A stretch of DNA of 6,841 nt. Source: Thermoleophilia bacterium (lineage in GTDB: Bacteria; Actinomycetota; Thermoleophilia; Gaiellales; SKUG01). A program made the translations under genes and the position numbers. Below, in pieces: positions 1-6,642 of the stretch (position 1 is the first letter of the stretch; every line of letters begins with the position of its first letter). The notes under the pieces were generated by a model. That model was given only the letters and a program-made list of their open reading frames with translations, had not been told where the DNA came from and searched no databases. The stretch spans positions 1-6,841 of the forward strand of contig SKUG01000253.1 in assembly GCA_007122215.1 (NCBI GenBank). Direction: 5' to 3'.

Positions 1-28
1 CCATGCCAGCCGGAGGCCCGAGCGCTGA
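1..28 (+). CDS. C-terminal end of an upstream gene, possibly MnhG (partial)
   Basis: Reading from base 2, the frame gives HASRRPER and then a TGA stop at 26-28. This stop overlaps the ATG at 28 by one base (TGATG), which is the same tight coupling seen at the later junctions. Eight residues are too few to identify a protein. In Mrp and Mbh operons the gene just before the MbhD module is normally MnhG (a small three-helix subunit with a charged tail), so MnhG is an inference from position only. The MnhF subunit, also absent from this window, would be expected further upstream. Confidence 0.45.
12..16 (+). promoter_or_regulatory. Shine-Dalgarno for the MbhD-MbhE-MnhB fusion gene
   Basis: GGAGG lies 11 bases before the ATG at 28, inside the end of the upstream gene. 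The spacing is slightly long, but together with the TGATG overlap it supports ATG 28 as the start rather than the GTG at 31 or a start outside the window. Confidence 0.5.
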
Positions 29-1053
29 TGGTGCAGGCGCTCGACATCGTCGCCGCCATCGGGATCGTGGTGCTGGCAGCGGCCTGCGTGCTCGACCGGG
101 GCAGGCTCCGCCCCGTGGTGCTGTTCGTGGTCTTCGGGATGGTGATGTCGCTGCTCTGGATCCGGCTGGGAGCCCCCGACCTCGCGATCGCCGAGGCCGC
201 GATCGGGGCCGGCCTCGTCGGGGCGCTGCTGATGGCTGCCGTCGTCAGCGAGGCGCGCAGCACCAGCGACCATGCCACGGGTCGCTCGGCGCGCCGGGCA
301 ACCGCCTGGCTGGGGGGCCTGCTCGCGCTGGTGGTGTCGATCGCCCTGGTCGCTGCGCTGCGGGATGCCTCACCGGCGTCGGGCGGCACCGCGGCAGCCG
401 TGCCGGATGCCGTTGCAGAGTCGGGCATCGCACACCCGGTGACGGCAGTCCTGCTCAGCCTGCGGGCGTGGGACACCCTGCTGGAGCTTGCGGTGCTGAT
501 GGCAGCCGTGATCGGTGCAGGGCTCGCGCTGCGCTCTGCTGGTGGACCGGCACGCGGGGAGGCCTCGCATGGCGTCACGCAGCATGGCGACCCCGTGCGG
601 GAAGCAACCTCGGATGGGGCCGACAGCCGCCAGCTCGCACCATGGCTCGCCACCCAGGTCGTCCCGCTGCTGGTGGTCGCGGGCATCGCGCTGCTCGCGG
701 TCGGCGCCTACGGGCCCGGCGGGGAGTTCCAGGCCGGGGCGGTGCTGGCGGCAGCACTGGTGCTGCTGCGCATCGCAGGGATCGTCGAGATCGAGCGCGT
801 GCCAGACCTCGTGCTGCGCGCTGGCGTGGTCATCGGCGTGGCCGCCTTCGCGACCGCAGGGCTCGTGAGCGCTGCCGGCAACGCTGCCATGCTGACCTGG
901 CGTGGGGATGCCGCGGAGGTGTGGGTGCTCGTGATCGAGGTTACCGCCACCGTCGGCATCGCCATCGCGCTGGCGCTGCTGCACGCAGCCTGCAGCCCTG
1001 CCCGTCCGCTCCCGTCCCGACGCGATGCCGATGCGAGGGAGGTGGGGCCGTGA
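28..1053 (+). CDS. Fused antiporter subunit: MbhD (DUF4040) + MbhE + MnhB/MrpB
   Basis: This 341-residue integral membrane protein is part of a multisubunit cation/H+ antiporter. Residues 1-75 match the MbhD/DUF4040 module: three hydrophobic stretches with GAPDLA at 48-53 followed by E56. Residues about 93-168 match MbhE: one helix, then an ESG...TAVLL...WDTLLE motif (131-153) with acidic D149 and E153. A hydrophilic linker of about 35 residues (170-205) leads into an MnhB/MrpB domain, with PGGEFQAG at 230-237 and later helices, including E304 in the last one. In classic Mrp complexes MbhD and MbhE form the C-terminal part of MrpA, and MrpB is a separate protein of about 140 residues. Here all three lie in one frame with no stop. 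The usual GH before the PGG loop of MrpB reads G226-A227. The modules probably form the channel region next to the antiporter-like subunits. The stop overlaps the start of mnhC by four bases. Domain calls are by motif recognition. Confidence 0.87.
   Translation: MVQALDIVAAIGIVVLAAACVLDRGRLRPVVLFVVFGMVMSLLWIRLGAPDLAIAEAAIGAGLVGALLMAAVVSEARSTSDHATGRSARRATAWLGGLLALVVSIALVAALRDASPASGGTAAAVPDAVAESGIAHPVTAVLLSLRAWDTLLELAVLMAAVIGAGLALRSAGGPARGEASHGVTQHGDPVREATSDGADSRQLAPWLATQVVPLLVVAGIALLAVGAYGPGGEFQAGAVLAAALVLLRIAGIVEIERVPDLVLRAGVVIGVAAFATAGLVSAAGNAAMLTWRGDAAEVWVLVIEVTATVGIAIALALLHAACSPARPLPSRRDADAREVGP
1038..1043 (+). promoter_or_regulatory. Shine-Dalgarno deciding the GTG start of mnhC
   Basis: GGAGGT is placed 7 bases before GTG 1050. 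It is the strongest ribosome-binding site near this junction. With the GTGA stop/start overlap it sets the mnhC start, although the reading frame stays open far upstream. Confidence 0.7.
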
Positions 1054-1373
1054 CGGCGACGCTGACCTACCAGCTCGCCGGGGCAGCCATCTTCGCGATC
1101 GGCCTGGTCGGCCTGGTGGTGGCCGCCAGCCTGATCCGCCGCCTGATCGCCGCGAACATCGTCGGCGCCGGTGCCTTCCTCGTGCTCATCGCCACGGCAT
1201 ACGGCGATGGCTCGGCGCCGCCCGATGCCGTCCCGCAGGCGATGGTGCTGACCGGGATCGTGGTCGCGGTGAGCATCACGGCGCTCGGGCTCTCGATGGT
1301 CGTGCGGCTGCACGCGGTGGAGTCCGACGGGCACGACGCATCGTCCGACGACGCCCGGGGAGGCGGCGCGTGA
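1050..1373 (+). CDS. mnhC: Cation/H+ antiporter subunit C (MnhC/MrpC, NuoK-like)
   Basis: This 107-residue protein has three membrane helices (about 9-29, 32-51 and 64-87), the size and layout of MrpC/MnhC and of its complex I homologue NuoK. The motif DAVPQAMVLTGIVV (59-72) matches the conserved D-P-L-P-Q-A-L-V-L-T-A-I-V-I signature of the family. The frame is open well upstream, but the GTG at 1050 is chosen because it has a GGAGGT site and overlaps the previous stop as GTGA; the family homology also begins here. A polar tail follows the third helix (residues 91-107, rich in Asp, Ser and Gly). In Mrp complexes MrpC packs between the small subunits and MrpD and is needed for assembly and transport. 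The stop again overlaps the next start by four bases, so the gene is likely translated in step with its neighbours. Confidence 0.93.
   Translation: MTATLTYQLAGAAIFAIGLVGLVVAASLIRRLIAANIVGAGAFLVLIATAYGDGSAPPDAVPQAMVLTGIVVAVSITALGLSMVVRLHAVESDGHDASSDDARGGGA
1357..1363 (+). promoter_or_regulatory. Shine-Dalgarno deciding the GTG start of mnhD
   Basis: GGGGAGG ends 6 bases before GTG 1370. It selects this start over upstream in-frame codons in a frame open from before 1025. Confidence 0.7.
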
Positions 1374-2818
1374 GCGATCCCGTCACGCTGATGCTGCTGC
1401 TGCCGCTGCTCGGCGCGGTCCTGTGCTGGCTCGTGCCCGCCAGCCTCGCCCGTCCCGTTGCCCTGCTCGTGAGCGTCGCGACGCTCACCCAGGCGCTGCG
1501 GGTGACGGCAGGCCTGCCGGCTGACGGCCCGCTGCGAGTGCCGCTCGGTGGCTGGGAGGCACCTGCCGGCATCGAGCTGTCGATCACCGGGTTCGGGCTG
1601 CTCATGGTCGCCGTCTCGGCCCTGGTGACCGCGGCACTGGTGGTCTTTGCGATGCGCGAGCCCGGCCTGCCGGTGCGGGCCTGGACGTCGCTCACGCTGC
1701 TCGCGCTGGCGGCGATGGGAACGCTCTACACCAGCGGTGACCTCTTCAACATCTACGTCGGGCTGGAGCTGCTCGGCGTCGCGGCGGTGGGCCTGGTGGC
1801 CACGGGCAGCGACCGCCGCACGCTGCGTGCGGGCATCCGCTACCTCACCGGGGCCTTTGCAGGCTCGCTGGCCTACCTGATGGGGGTCGCGATCCTCTAC
1901 CGCACCAGCGGCTCGCTCGCGCTGCACCAGGTCGACGGCAGCGGACACGCCGAGGCTGCCGCGCTCGCGTTGATCACCGTGGGGCTGATGCTCAAGGCAG
2001 GCGCCTTCCCCGTCCACTTCTGGCTGCCGGTCGCCCACGCCGCCAGCCCGGCCTCGGTCAGTCCGCTGCTGTCGGGACTCGTGACCAAGGCATCGATCTT
2101 CGTGCTGCTGCGCGCCTGGGTCGAGGCCGTCCCCGGAGCTGCCACGCCCGCAGCTGCAACGCTGGTTGGGATCCTCGGCTGCGCCGCCATCCTCTGGGGA
2201 TCGCTGCAGGCGCTCCTGAGCCCGCACATCAAGCCGATCATCGCCTACAGCACCGTGGCACAGCTCGGCTACCTGCTGGTCGGCGTGCCCCTGATCGTCG
2301 TCGCTGCCGCAGGCTACGAGGCCGCGACGCTCGCCTGGACGGGCCTGGCGATCTACTGCGCGGCCCACGCGATCGCCAAGTCCGCGCTCTTCCTCAGCGC
2401 CGGGGTGATCGTGCATGCCATGGGCTCGACCCGCATCGACGGCCTCGCAGGTGCTGCCGGGCGGATGCCCATGGCCACCACCGCCTGGCTGCTCGCGACG
2501 ATCGCGCTGATCGGCCTGCCGCCCAGCCTCGGGTTCGTCGGCAAGTGGTACCTGCTGCTGGCGGCGCTCGAGGCCGGTCAGTGGTGGTGGCTCCTGCCGA
2601 TCGCCGGCGGTGGCCTGCTCACCGCCGCCGTGCTCGTGCGCGCTGCCCGACGGTTCTTCACGCCCGCCCCCGAGGACATGGTCGTCGAGCGCCGGCACCT
2701 GCGCGAGGCTCCGGCGCTCGTGCTCGCCCTGGTGGCGGTGGTCACGGGCTTCGTGGCCATCCCGATCATCGAGCTGACCACGGCCGGCGCGCCCTTCACC
2801 GCAGAGCTCGAGCCGTGA
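1370..2818 (+). CDS. mnhD: Cation/H+ antiporter subunit D (MnhD/MrpD type)
   Basis: This 482-residue polytopic membrane protein belongs to the proton-antiporter family (Proton_antipo_M) shared by MrpD and complex I NuoL/M/N. The key ion-path residues are all present. TM5 carries E133 in DLFNIYVGLELLG. TM7 has K209 in LMLKAGAFPVHFWLP, with H216. TM8 has K240 in LLSGLVTKASIF. K337 lies in AIAKSALF, and the TM12-region K392 lies in GFVGKWYL. The motif AYSTVAQLGYLLVG is the standard broken-helix region. The short spacing LLSGLVTK around TM8 is the MrpD/NuoM-N pattern, not the MrpA/NuoL one, so of the three antiporter-like genes here this is the best match to a true MrpD. About 490 residues is the usual MrpD length, so it looks complete. 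The start is the GTG in the GTGA overlap with mnhC. The expected role is proton and/or sodium translocation through the membrane arm. Confidence 0.93.
   Translation: MSDPVTLMLLLPLLGAVLCWLVPASLARPVALLVSVATLTQALRVTAGLPADGPLRVPLGGWEAPAGIELSITGFGLLMVAVSALVTAALVVFAMREPGLPVRAWTSLTLLALAAMGTLYTSGDLFNIYVGLELLGVAAVGLVATGSDRRTLRAGIRYLTGAFAGSLAYLMGVAILYRTSGSLALHQVDGSGHAEAAALALITVGLMLKAGAFPVHFWLPVAHAASPASVSPLLSGLVTKASIFVLLRAWVEAVPGAATPAAATLVGILGCAAILWGSLQALLSPHIKPIIAYSTVAQLGYLLVGVPLIVVAAAGYEAATLAWTGLAIYCAAHAIAKSALFLSAGVIVHAMGSTRIDGLAGAAGRMPMATTAWLLATIALIGLPPSLGFVGKWYLLLAALEAGQWWWLLPIAGGGLLTAAVLVRAARRFFTPAPEDMVVERRHLREAPALVLALVAVVTGFVAIPIIELTTAGAPFTAELEP
2803..2806 (+). promoter_or_regulatory. Weak or missing ribosome-binding site before the second antiporter gene
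   Basis: Only AGAG is visible 8 bases before GTG 2815, unlike the clear GGAGG-type sites at most other junctions. Translation of this gene probably depends on ribosomes finishing mnhD and restarting at the GTGA overlap. Confidence 0.35.
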
Positions 2819-4371
2819 ACGGGATCGTCCCCCCACTGCTCGTGCTCACCTCGCTGCTCCCGGCGCTGGTGATCTTCGCGCTGGCCGAGGAGCAGCGCCT
2901 GCTGCGCACCACCGTCAACCTGCTGGGCGCGGCCACCAAGGTCGTGCTGGTCGTGGTGATGCTCGTCGGGGTCGCCAACGGCATGAGCTTCGAGTGGCGC
3001 TACGAGCTCTTTGCCGGCATCGACCTCGCGCTTGCAGCCTCGAAGCCCGCGCTGCTCTTCGTCTCGCTGTCGGCGTTCCTCTGGCTGCTCACCACCATCT
3101 ACGCCATCGGCTACCTCGAGGGATCGCCGCATCGCTCCCGGTTCTTCGGCTACTTCAGCCTCTGCGTGGCGTCGACGATGGGCATCGCGCTCGCCGACAA
3201 CATGCTCACGTTCCTGATCTTCTTCGAGCTGCTGACGATCTCGACCTGGCCGCTGATCGTGCACCGCGGCACCGACGAGGCCAGGCGCGCCGGCAACGTC
3301 TACCTCGCCTCCCTGGTCGGCGGTGGCACGGTGCTCCTGGTCGGGATCGTCTGGCTGTACGCGACGGTCGGGGCGGTCGAGCTCACCCCCGGCGGGGCGA
3401 TCACCGACGCTGCCGGCAACGAGACCGCGCTTCGCTGGATCTTCTGGCTGATGGTCATCGGGCTGGGGGTGAAGGCCGCGATCGTGCCGCTGCACGGCTG
3501 GCTGCCGCGCGCCATGGTGGCTCCGGCACCGGTGAGCGCGCTGCTGCACGCGGTTGCGGTGGTCAAGGCCGGCGCCTACGGCATCAGCCGGGTGGTGCTC
3601 GACCTCTACGGCATCGACCTGGCCGGCGACCTCGGGCTGCTCACCCCGCTCGCGGTGATCGCATCGGTGACGATCATCTACGCATCGCTGCGGGCGATCG
3701 CCCAGGACGAGCTCAAGCGCCGGCTGGCCTTCTCCACCGTCAGCCAGGTCTCGTACATCATCCTCGGCGTTGCCCTGGCCAGCAGCGTGGCGGTCACCGC
3801 CGGCCTCGTGCACCTGGTCCACCAGGGGCTGATGAAGGTGACGCTCTTCTACTGCGCGGGCAACGTCGCCGAGCGCCATGGCGTGCACCGGATCAGCGAG
3901 ATGCGCGGGCTCGGCCACCGGATGCCCGTGACGATGATGGCATTCACCGTGGCGGCGATCGGGATGATCGGCCTGCCGCCCACGGCCGGCTTCATCACCA
4001 AGTGGTACCTCGGGACCGGTGCGGTGGCGGCCGGGCAGGCGTGGGTGATCCCCGTGCTGATGCTGAGCACGATGCTCAACGCCGCCTACTTCCTGCCGGT
4101 GATCGCGACGATCTGGCGAAACCCCCCAGCCGACGTGGCTGCAGCCGATGCGCCATCCCGGCCCGTGGGGCGGCTGCGCGCCGGCGCCGGCACCTGGCAG
4201 CCCCAGCGTCCGGCGATCGAGGAGGCCCCCGCCATGCTCGTCGTGCCGGCAGCGATCACCGCCGCCGCATCGGTGTTCGTGGCCATCGTCGCGGCCTCCC
4301 GGGTCAGCCCCCTGACATGGGCCGAGCTCGTCGCCCGTGCCGCGGTCGGCGGGGCGGGAGGCGCGCCATGA
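2815..4371 (+). CDS. Second antiporter-like subunit, MrpA/NuoL-type TM8 signature (Proton_antipo_M)
   Basis: This 518-residue polytopic protein is homologous to MrpA (N-terminal part), MrpD and NuoL/M/N. TM5 carries E138 in LTFLIFFELLTIST. TM7 has K220 in GLGVKAAIVPLHGWLP, with H227. TM8 has H245 and K251 in PVSALLHAVAVVKAGAY. K341 lies in LMKVTLFYCAG, and the TM12-region K396 lies in GFITKWYL. DELKRRLAFSTVSQVSYIIL (298-317) is the conserved broken-helix loop. The PVSALLHxxxxVKAG pattern is typical of MrpA and NuoL rather than MrpD. I therefore infer that this gene supplies the NuoL-like part of MrpA, whose C-terminal modules are encoded in the first gene. It is annotated in many genomes simply as subunit D. 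A hydrophilic loop (about 437-470) precedes the last helix. The start is GTG in the GTGA overlap with mnhD, with little Shine-Dalgarno; family homology begins just after it. All transport residues are present, so it is probably active. Confidence 0.9.
   Translation: MNGIVPPLLVLTSLLPALVIFALAEEQRLLRTTVNLLGAATKVVLVVVMLVGVANGMSFEWRYELFAGIDLALAASKPALLFVSLSAFLWLLTTIYAIGYLEGSPHRSRFFGYFSLCVASTMGIALADNMLTFLIFFELLTISTWPLIVHRGTDEARRAGNVYLASLVGGGTVLLVGIVWLYATVGAVELTPGGAITDAAGNETALRWIFWLMVIGLGVKAAIVPLHGWLPRAMVAPAPVSALLHAVAVVKAGAYGISRVVLDLYGIDLAGDLGLLTPLAVIASVTIIYASLRAIAQDELKRRLAFSTVSQVSYIILGVALASSVAVTAGLVHLVHQGLMKVTLFYCAGNVAERHGVHRISEMRGLGHRMPVTMMAFTVAAIGMIGLPPTAGFITKWYLGTGAVAAGQAWVIPVLMLSTMLNAAYFLPVIATIWRNPPADVAAADAPSRPVGRLRAGAGTWQPQRPAIEEAPAMLVVPAAITAAASVFVAIVAASRVSPLTWAELVARAAVGGAGGAP
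4356..4361 (+). promoter_or_regulatory. Shine-Dalgarno for the third antiporter-like gene
   Basis: GGGAGG lies 6 bases before ATG 4368 and, with the ATGA overlap, fixes the start of a frame that is open far upstream. Confidence 0.7.
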
Positions 4372-6071
4372 GCGGCCCTGCATGGACGCCGTGGCTCGCG
4401 GTGCTGGCGCCGCTGGCCGTGCTCGCGCTGGTGCTCGTGCGACCGAGCCTCGGCATGCTGCGGATCGGCGTGCCGGCAGCACCGCTCGGCCTGCTGCTGG
4501 TCGGGCTGGCCCGCCCGGCCAGCGACACGGGCATCGAGTGGCTCGGGCTGGGCGTGACGCTGGGCATGGACGATGCGACGATGCTGCTCATCGCACCGGC
4601 TGCCGTGGCCTGGATCGCCGCGGGCCTGCTGCTGCGCTGGGAGGGACTGAACCATCCGCTGGAGGTGGCCTCGGGCATGATGCTCGCGCTGTCGGGCATG
4701 GCCTGGGCCCTGCTCGCGCGGGACGTTGCCACCTTCTACGCCGGCTTTGCGATCATGACCGTCTCCACGGCGCTGGTCGTGGTCGCGCCGGACACCCCGG
4801 CAGCGCGGCGGGCAGGGCGGATCTACATCGCCGTGACCATCCTCGGCGAGGTGCTGCTGCTGGCAGGGCTGTGGCTCGTCCTGGGCGGGATCGGCCCCCA
4901 GGCAGCGGTTGCCGACGTCCAGGCCCAGGTGGCTGGCAACAGCGCTGCAGCGCTGCTGATCGCCGCCGGGCTCGGCACCAAGGTCGGTGCGCTGCTGCTG
5001 CACGTGTGGATGCCGATCGTCTACGCCGGAGCCCACCTGGCCGCAGCGGTGGCGCTGTCTGCCGCGATGATCAACGTCGGGGTCATCGGCCTCGTGCGCC
5101 TGCTGCCGGTGGGGGTGGAGGCGATGCCGTGGGTCGGCACCGCCATCGCGGCATGGGGCGCGCTGGGCGTCGTCGCCGGGGTGGCGCTGGGCCTGACCCA
5201 GCTCGCTCCCCGTGCAGCACTGGCCTACAGCAGCGTCAGCCAGATGGGCCTGATGCTCGCCGTGCTCGGGGTCGTGCTCGCCCACGGACCGCTGCCCGGG
5301 GCTCCGGCCGCTGGCGTGGTGCTCGCTGGCTTCGCTGCCCACCACGCTGCCGCCAAGGGCCTGCTGATCGCCACTGCGGGGATCCCGATCGAGCGTCGCA
5401 GCCGCTGGACCCTGCCGGTCGCGATCGTGGCGGCACTGGTGCTCGCCGGGGTGCCACTGACCACCGGCGCCCAGTCCAAGGACCAGCTCGCCGCGCTCCT
5501 GCAGGGAGCATCCGACCTGCCCGTCGGCCTGCTGCTGGGCGTCGGGTCGCTGCTGACATCGGCGCTGATGGCCCACGTCACCTGGCTCCTGCATGCCGGT
5601 CGCCGGATCAGCGACGAGGAGCGGCCCGGTGAGCACAACCACGCCGCGGCGTGGGTACTGCTCGTGGGAGGGATGCTGCTGGTGGCGGTCCTCCTGGCCG
5701 CTGCGCTGCCCGGGCCGGGGCCGCTGCCCGGGCCGGGCAAGCTCGCCGAGGTGCTGCTGCCGATCCTCGCCGGCGTGCTGCTCGGGAGCGGGATCAGCAC
5801 TCGCCTGCAGCGACGCTCCCGGGCGGCGGTGCCACGCGGGGACCTCGCGACCTACGCCCCGTGGGCCACGCGGGTCGCCCGCCGGGTGCGTGCCGGTGGC
5901 ATGCGCCTCACCAGCATGCGCGAGGTGCGATCGCGGATCCGGGGGGCCGGCATCCCCGGCCAGCTCGCCCGTGGGGAGGAGCGGCTTGCGACCTGGAGCG
6001 TGGCGATGTTCGTGATGCTCGCGCTGGTCGTGGTCGTCGGAGGCATCACCTGGCTGGGAGCAGCACCATGA
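4368..6071 (+). CDS. Third, divergent antiporter-like subunit with Arg-rich C-terminal extension
   Basis: This 567-residue polytopic membrane protein is a distant member of the Proton_antipo_M family. Landmarks line up with the two preceding genes: DVATFYAGFAIMTVS (TM5), GLGTKVGALLLHVWMP (TM7, K205 and H212), AMINVGVIGLVRLL (TM8), AYSSVSQMGLMLAV (broken helix), HHAAAKGLL (K330) and TTGAQSKDQLAALL (K371; compare the SKDE of NuoL TM12). Two key residues are changed: the TM5 glutamate is A128 and the TM8 lysine is N236. A glutamate, E161, appears instead inside the next hydrophobic segment (ILGEVLLL). A Pro-Gly repeat (447-458) and then about 60 hydrophilic residues (479-539) with 16 Arg and no Lys precede a final helix (about 540-563). 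The start is ATG 4368 in an ATGA overlap. I infer that it is a third membrane-arm module with altered or lost proton chemistry. I believe similar third subunits occur in other Mrp-like clusters but cannot confirm this here. Confidence 0.85.
   Translation: MSGPAWTPWLAVLAPLAVLALVLVRPSLGMLRIGVPAAPLGLLLVGLARPASDTGIEWLGLGVTLGMDDATMLLIAPAAVAWIAAGLLLRWEGLNHPLEVASGMMLALSGMAWALLARDVATFYAGFAIMTVSTALVVVAPDTPAARRAGRIYIAVTILGEVLLLAGLWLVLGGIGPQAAVADVQAQVAGNSAAALLIAAGLGTKVGALLLHVWMPIVYAGAHLAAAVALSAAMINVGVIGLVRLLPVGVEAMPWVGTAIAAWGALGVVAGVALGLTQLAPRAALAYSSVSQMGLMLAVLGVVLAHGPLPGAPAAGVVLAGFAAHHAAAKGLLIATAGIPIERRSRWTLPVAIVAALVLAGVPLTTGAQSKDQLAALLQGASDLPVGLLLGVGSLLTSALMAHVTWLLHAGRRISDEERPGEHNHAAAWVLLVGGMLLVAVLLAAALPGPGPLPGPGKLAEVLLPILAGVLLGSGISTRLQRRSRAAVPRGDLATYAPWATRVARRVRAGGMRLTSMREVRSRIRGAGIPGQLARGEERLATWSVAMFVMLALVVVVGGITWLGAAP
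5705..5740 (+). repeat. Two-copy 18-base tandem repeat encoding a Pro-Gly hinge
   Basis: GCTGCCCGGGCCGGG occurs at 5705-5719 and again at 5723-5737, giving two 18-base units that differ only in their last three bases. In frame it encodes LPGPGP then LPGPGK (residues 447-458 of the third antiporter-like subunit), directly after a hydrophobic helix. It is probably a stiff turn between helices. The CCCGGG palindromes could also fold in DNA or RNA, but nothing shows that they do. Confidence 0.75.
6056..6060 (+). promoter_or_regulatory. Shine-Dalgarno for mnhE
   Basis: GGGAG sits 7 bases before ATG 6068, inside the end of the preceding gene, and supports that start. Confidence 0.55.
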
Positions 6072-6640
6072 CGAGCCAGCCATCCACCCGGTCGGCACCC
6101 ACCCGGCGTGCCGGGATCCTGCGCACGGGGGCGGAGCTTGCGGGCTGGCTCCTGGCCTGGGCAGTCGCCTGGGTCGTGCTGGTCGAGGGCCGTGAGGTCT
6201 CGACCGTCCTGATCGTGCCCGGGCTGCTGCTCGGTGCCGTGGCGTCCGTGTGGATCCGTCGCGGCACGGCCGCCGGCGCGCACGGCGCACGCGCAGGGCA
6301 GGTCCGCGGCTGGCTGATGCTCGTCGCCTGGATGGTGCCCGTGCTCGTGCGGGGCGGCATCGACGTGGCGCGGCGGGCGCTGGCGCCGAGCTGCCCCGTC
6401 CACCCGGCGATCGTCGAGTGGGAGGCTGCCGGCACCAGCCGTGCCGGCCGCGAGCTGATGGCGGTGCTCGTGAGCACCATGCCCGGCACCCTCGCCACGA
6501 GCATCCACGGCACGCGCATGCGCATCCACCTGCTCGACGACCGCCTCGACTGGCAGGCATCGATGCGCCAGCTCGAGGAGCTCGTGGGCCGGCTGCATCC
6601 ACCTGCAGCCGATCCGTCACCGGCGGGGCGGGAGGGCTGA
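6068..6640 (+). CDS. mnhE: Cation/H+ antiporter subunit E (MnhE/MrpE)
   Basis: This 190-residue protein matches the MrpE/MnhE family. Two hydrophobic helices lie near the N-terminus (about 22-40 and 44-63), followed by a third amphipathic or membrane segment (about 81-105). A cytoplasmic domain contains the family signature STMPGTLATSI (136-146) and then RIHLLD (152-157), equivalent to the TPGT...VHVLD pattern of MrpE. The family is usually about 160 residues; the extra length is a polar N-terminal extension rich in Ser, Thr, Arg and Pro (1-20) and a Pro-rich tail. MrpE is not itself an ion path but is needed for full activity and stability of the complex in studied Mrp systems. Start ATG 6068 overlaps the previous stop as ATGA. 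In classic Mrp operons mnhE lies between mnhD and mnhF; here it follows the three large subunits and no mnhF comes after it, so mnhF should be upstream if it is present. Confidence 0.92.
   Translation: MTSQPSTRSAPTRRAGILRTGAELAGWLLAWAVAWVVLVEGREVSTVLIVPGLLLGAVASVWIRRGTAAGAHGARAGQVRGWLMLVAWMVPVLVRGGIDVARRALAPSCPVHPAIVEWEAAGTSRAGRELMAVLVSTMPGTLATSIHGTRMRIHLLDDRLDWQASMRQLEELVGRLHPPAADPSPAGREG
6630..6636 (+). promoter_or_regulatory. Shine-Dalgarno for the 2H phosphoesterase gene
   Basis: GGGAGGG lies 6 bases before ATG 6643, within the last codons of mnhE. It is a strong site and indicates translation from the same transcript. Confidence 0.7.
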
Positions 6641-6642
6641 CC

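Noticed and set aside
535..645. Possible internal start that would make MnhB a separate protein from the MbhD-MbhE part
   Set aside because: The linker has no in-frame stop and no in-frame ATG; the two ATGs seen there are in another frame. An internal GTG near 595 has no convincing ribosome site.
3..1049. ATG at 3 opening a frame that runs into mnhC, which would give a 456-residue protein
   Set aside because: The part before 1050 is low-complexity Arg/Gly/Ala shadow of the fusion gene; only the last 107 residues match a family, and a GTG with a good ribosome site begins exactly there.
5709..5738. Hairpin-forming CCCGGG palindromes as a terminator or regulatory element
   Set aside because: They lie inside a coding region, have no following T-run, and are explained by the Pro-Gly codons.
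1370..6071. Complex I (nuoL/M/N), Mbh hydrogenase or DabB-type inorganic carbon transporter identity
   Set aside because: MnhB, MnhC and MnhE modules point to an Mrp-type antiporter, and no hydrogenase, NADH-oxidising or DabA-like gene is in the window. Genes outside it could still change this.
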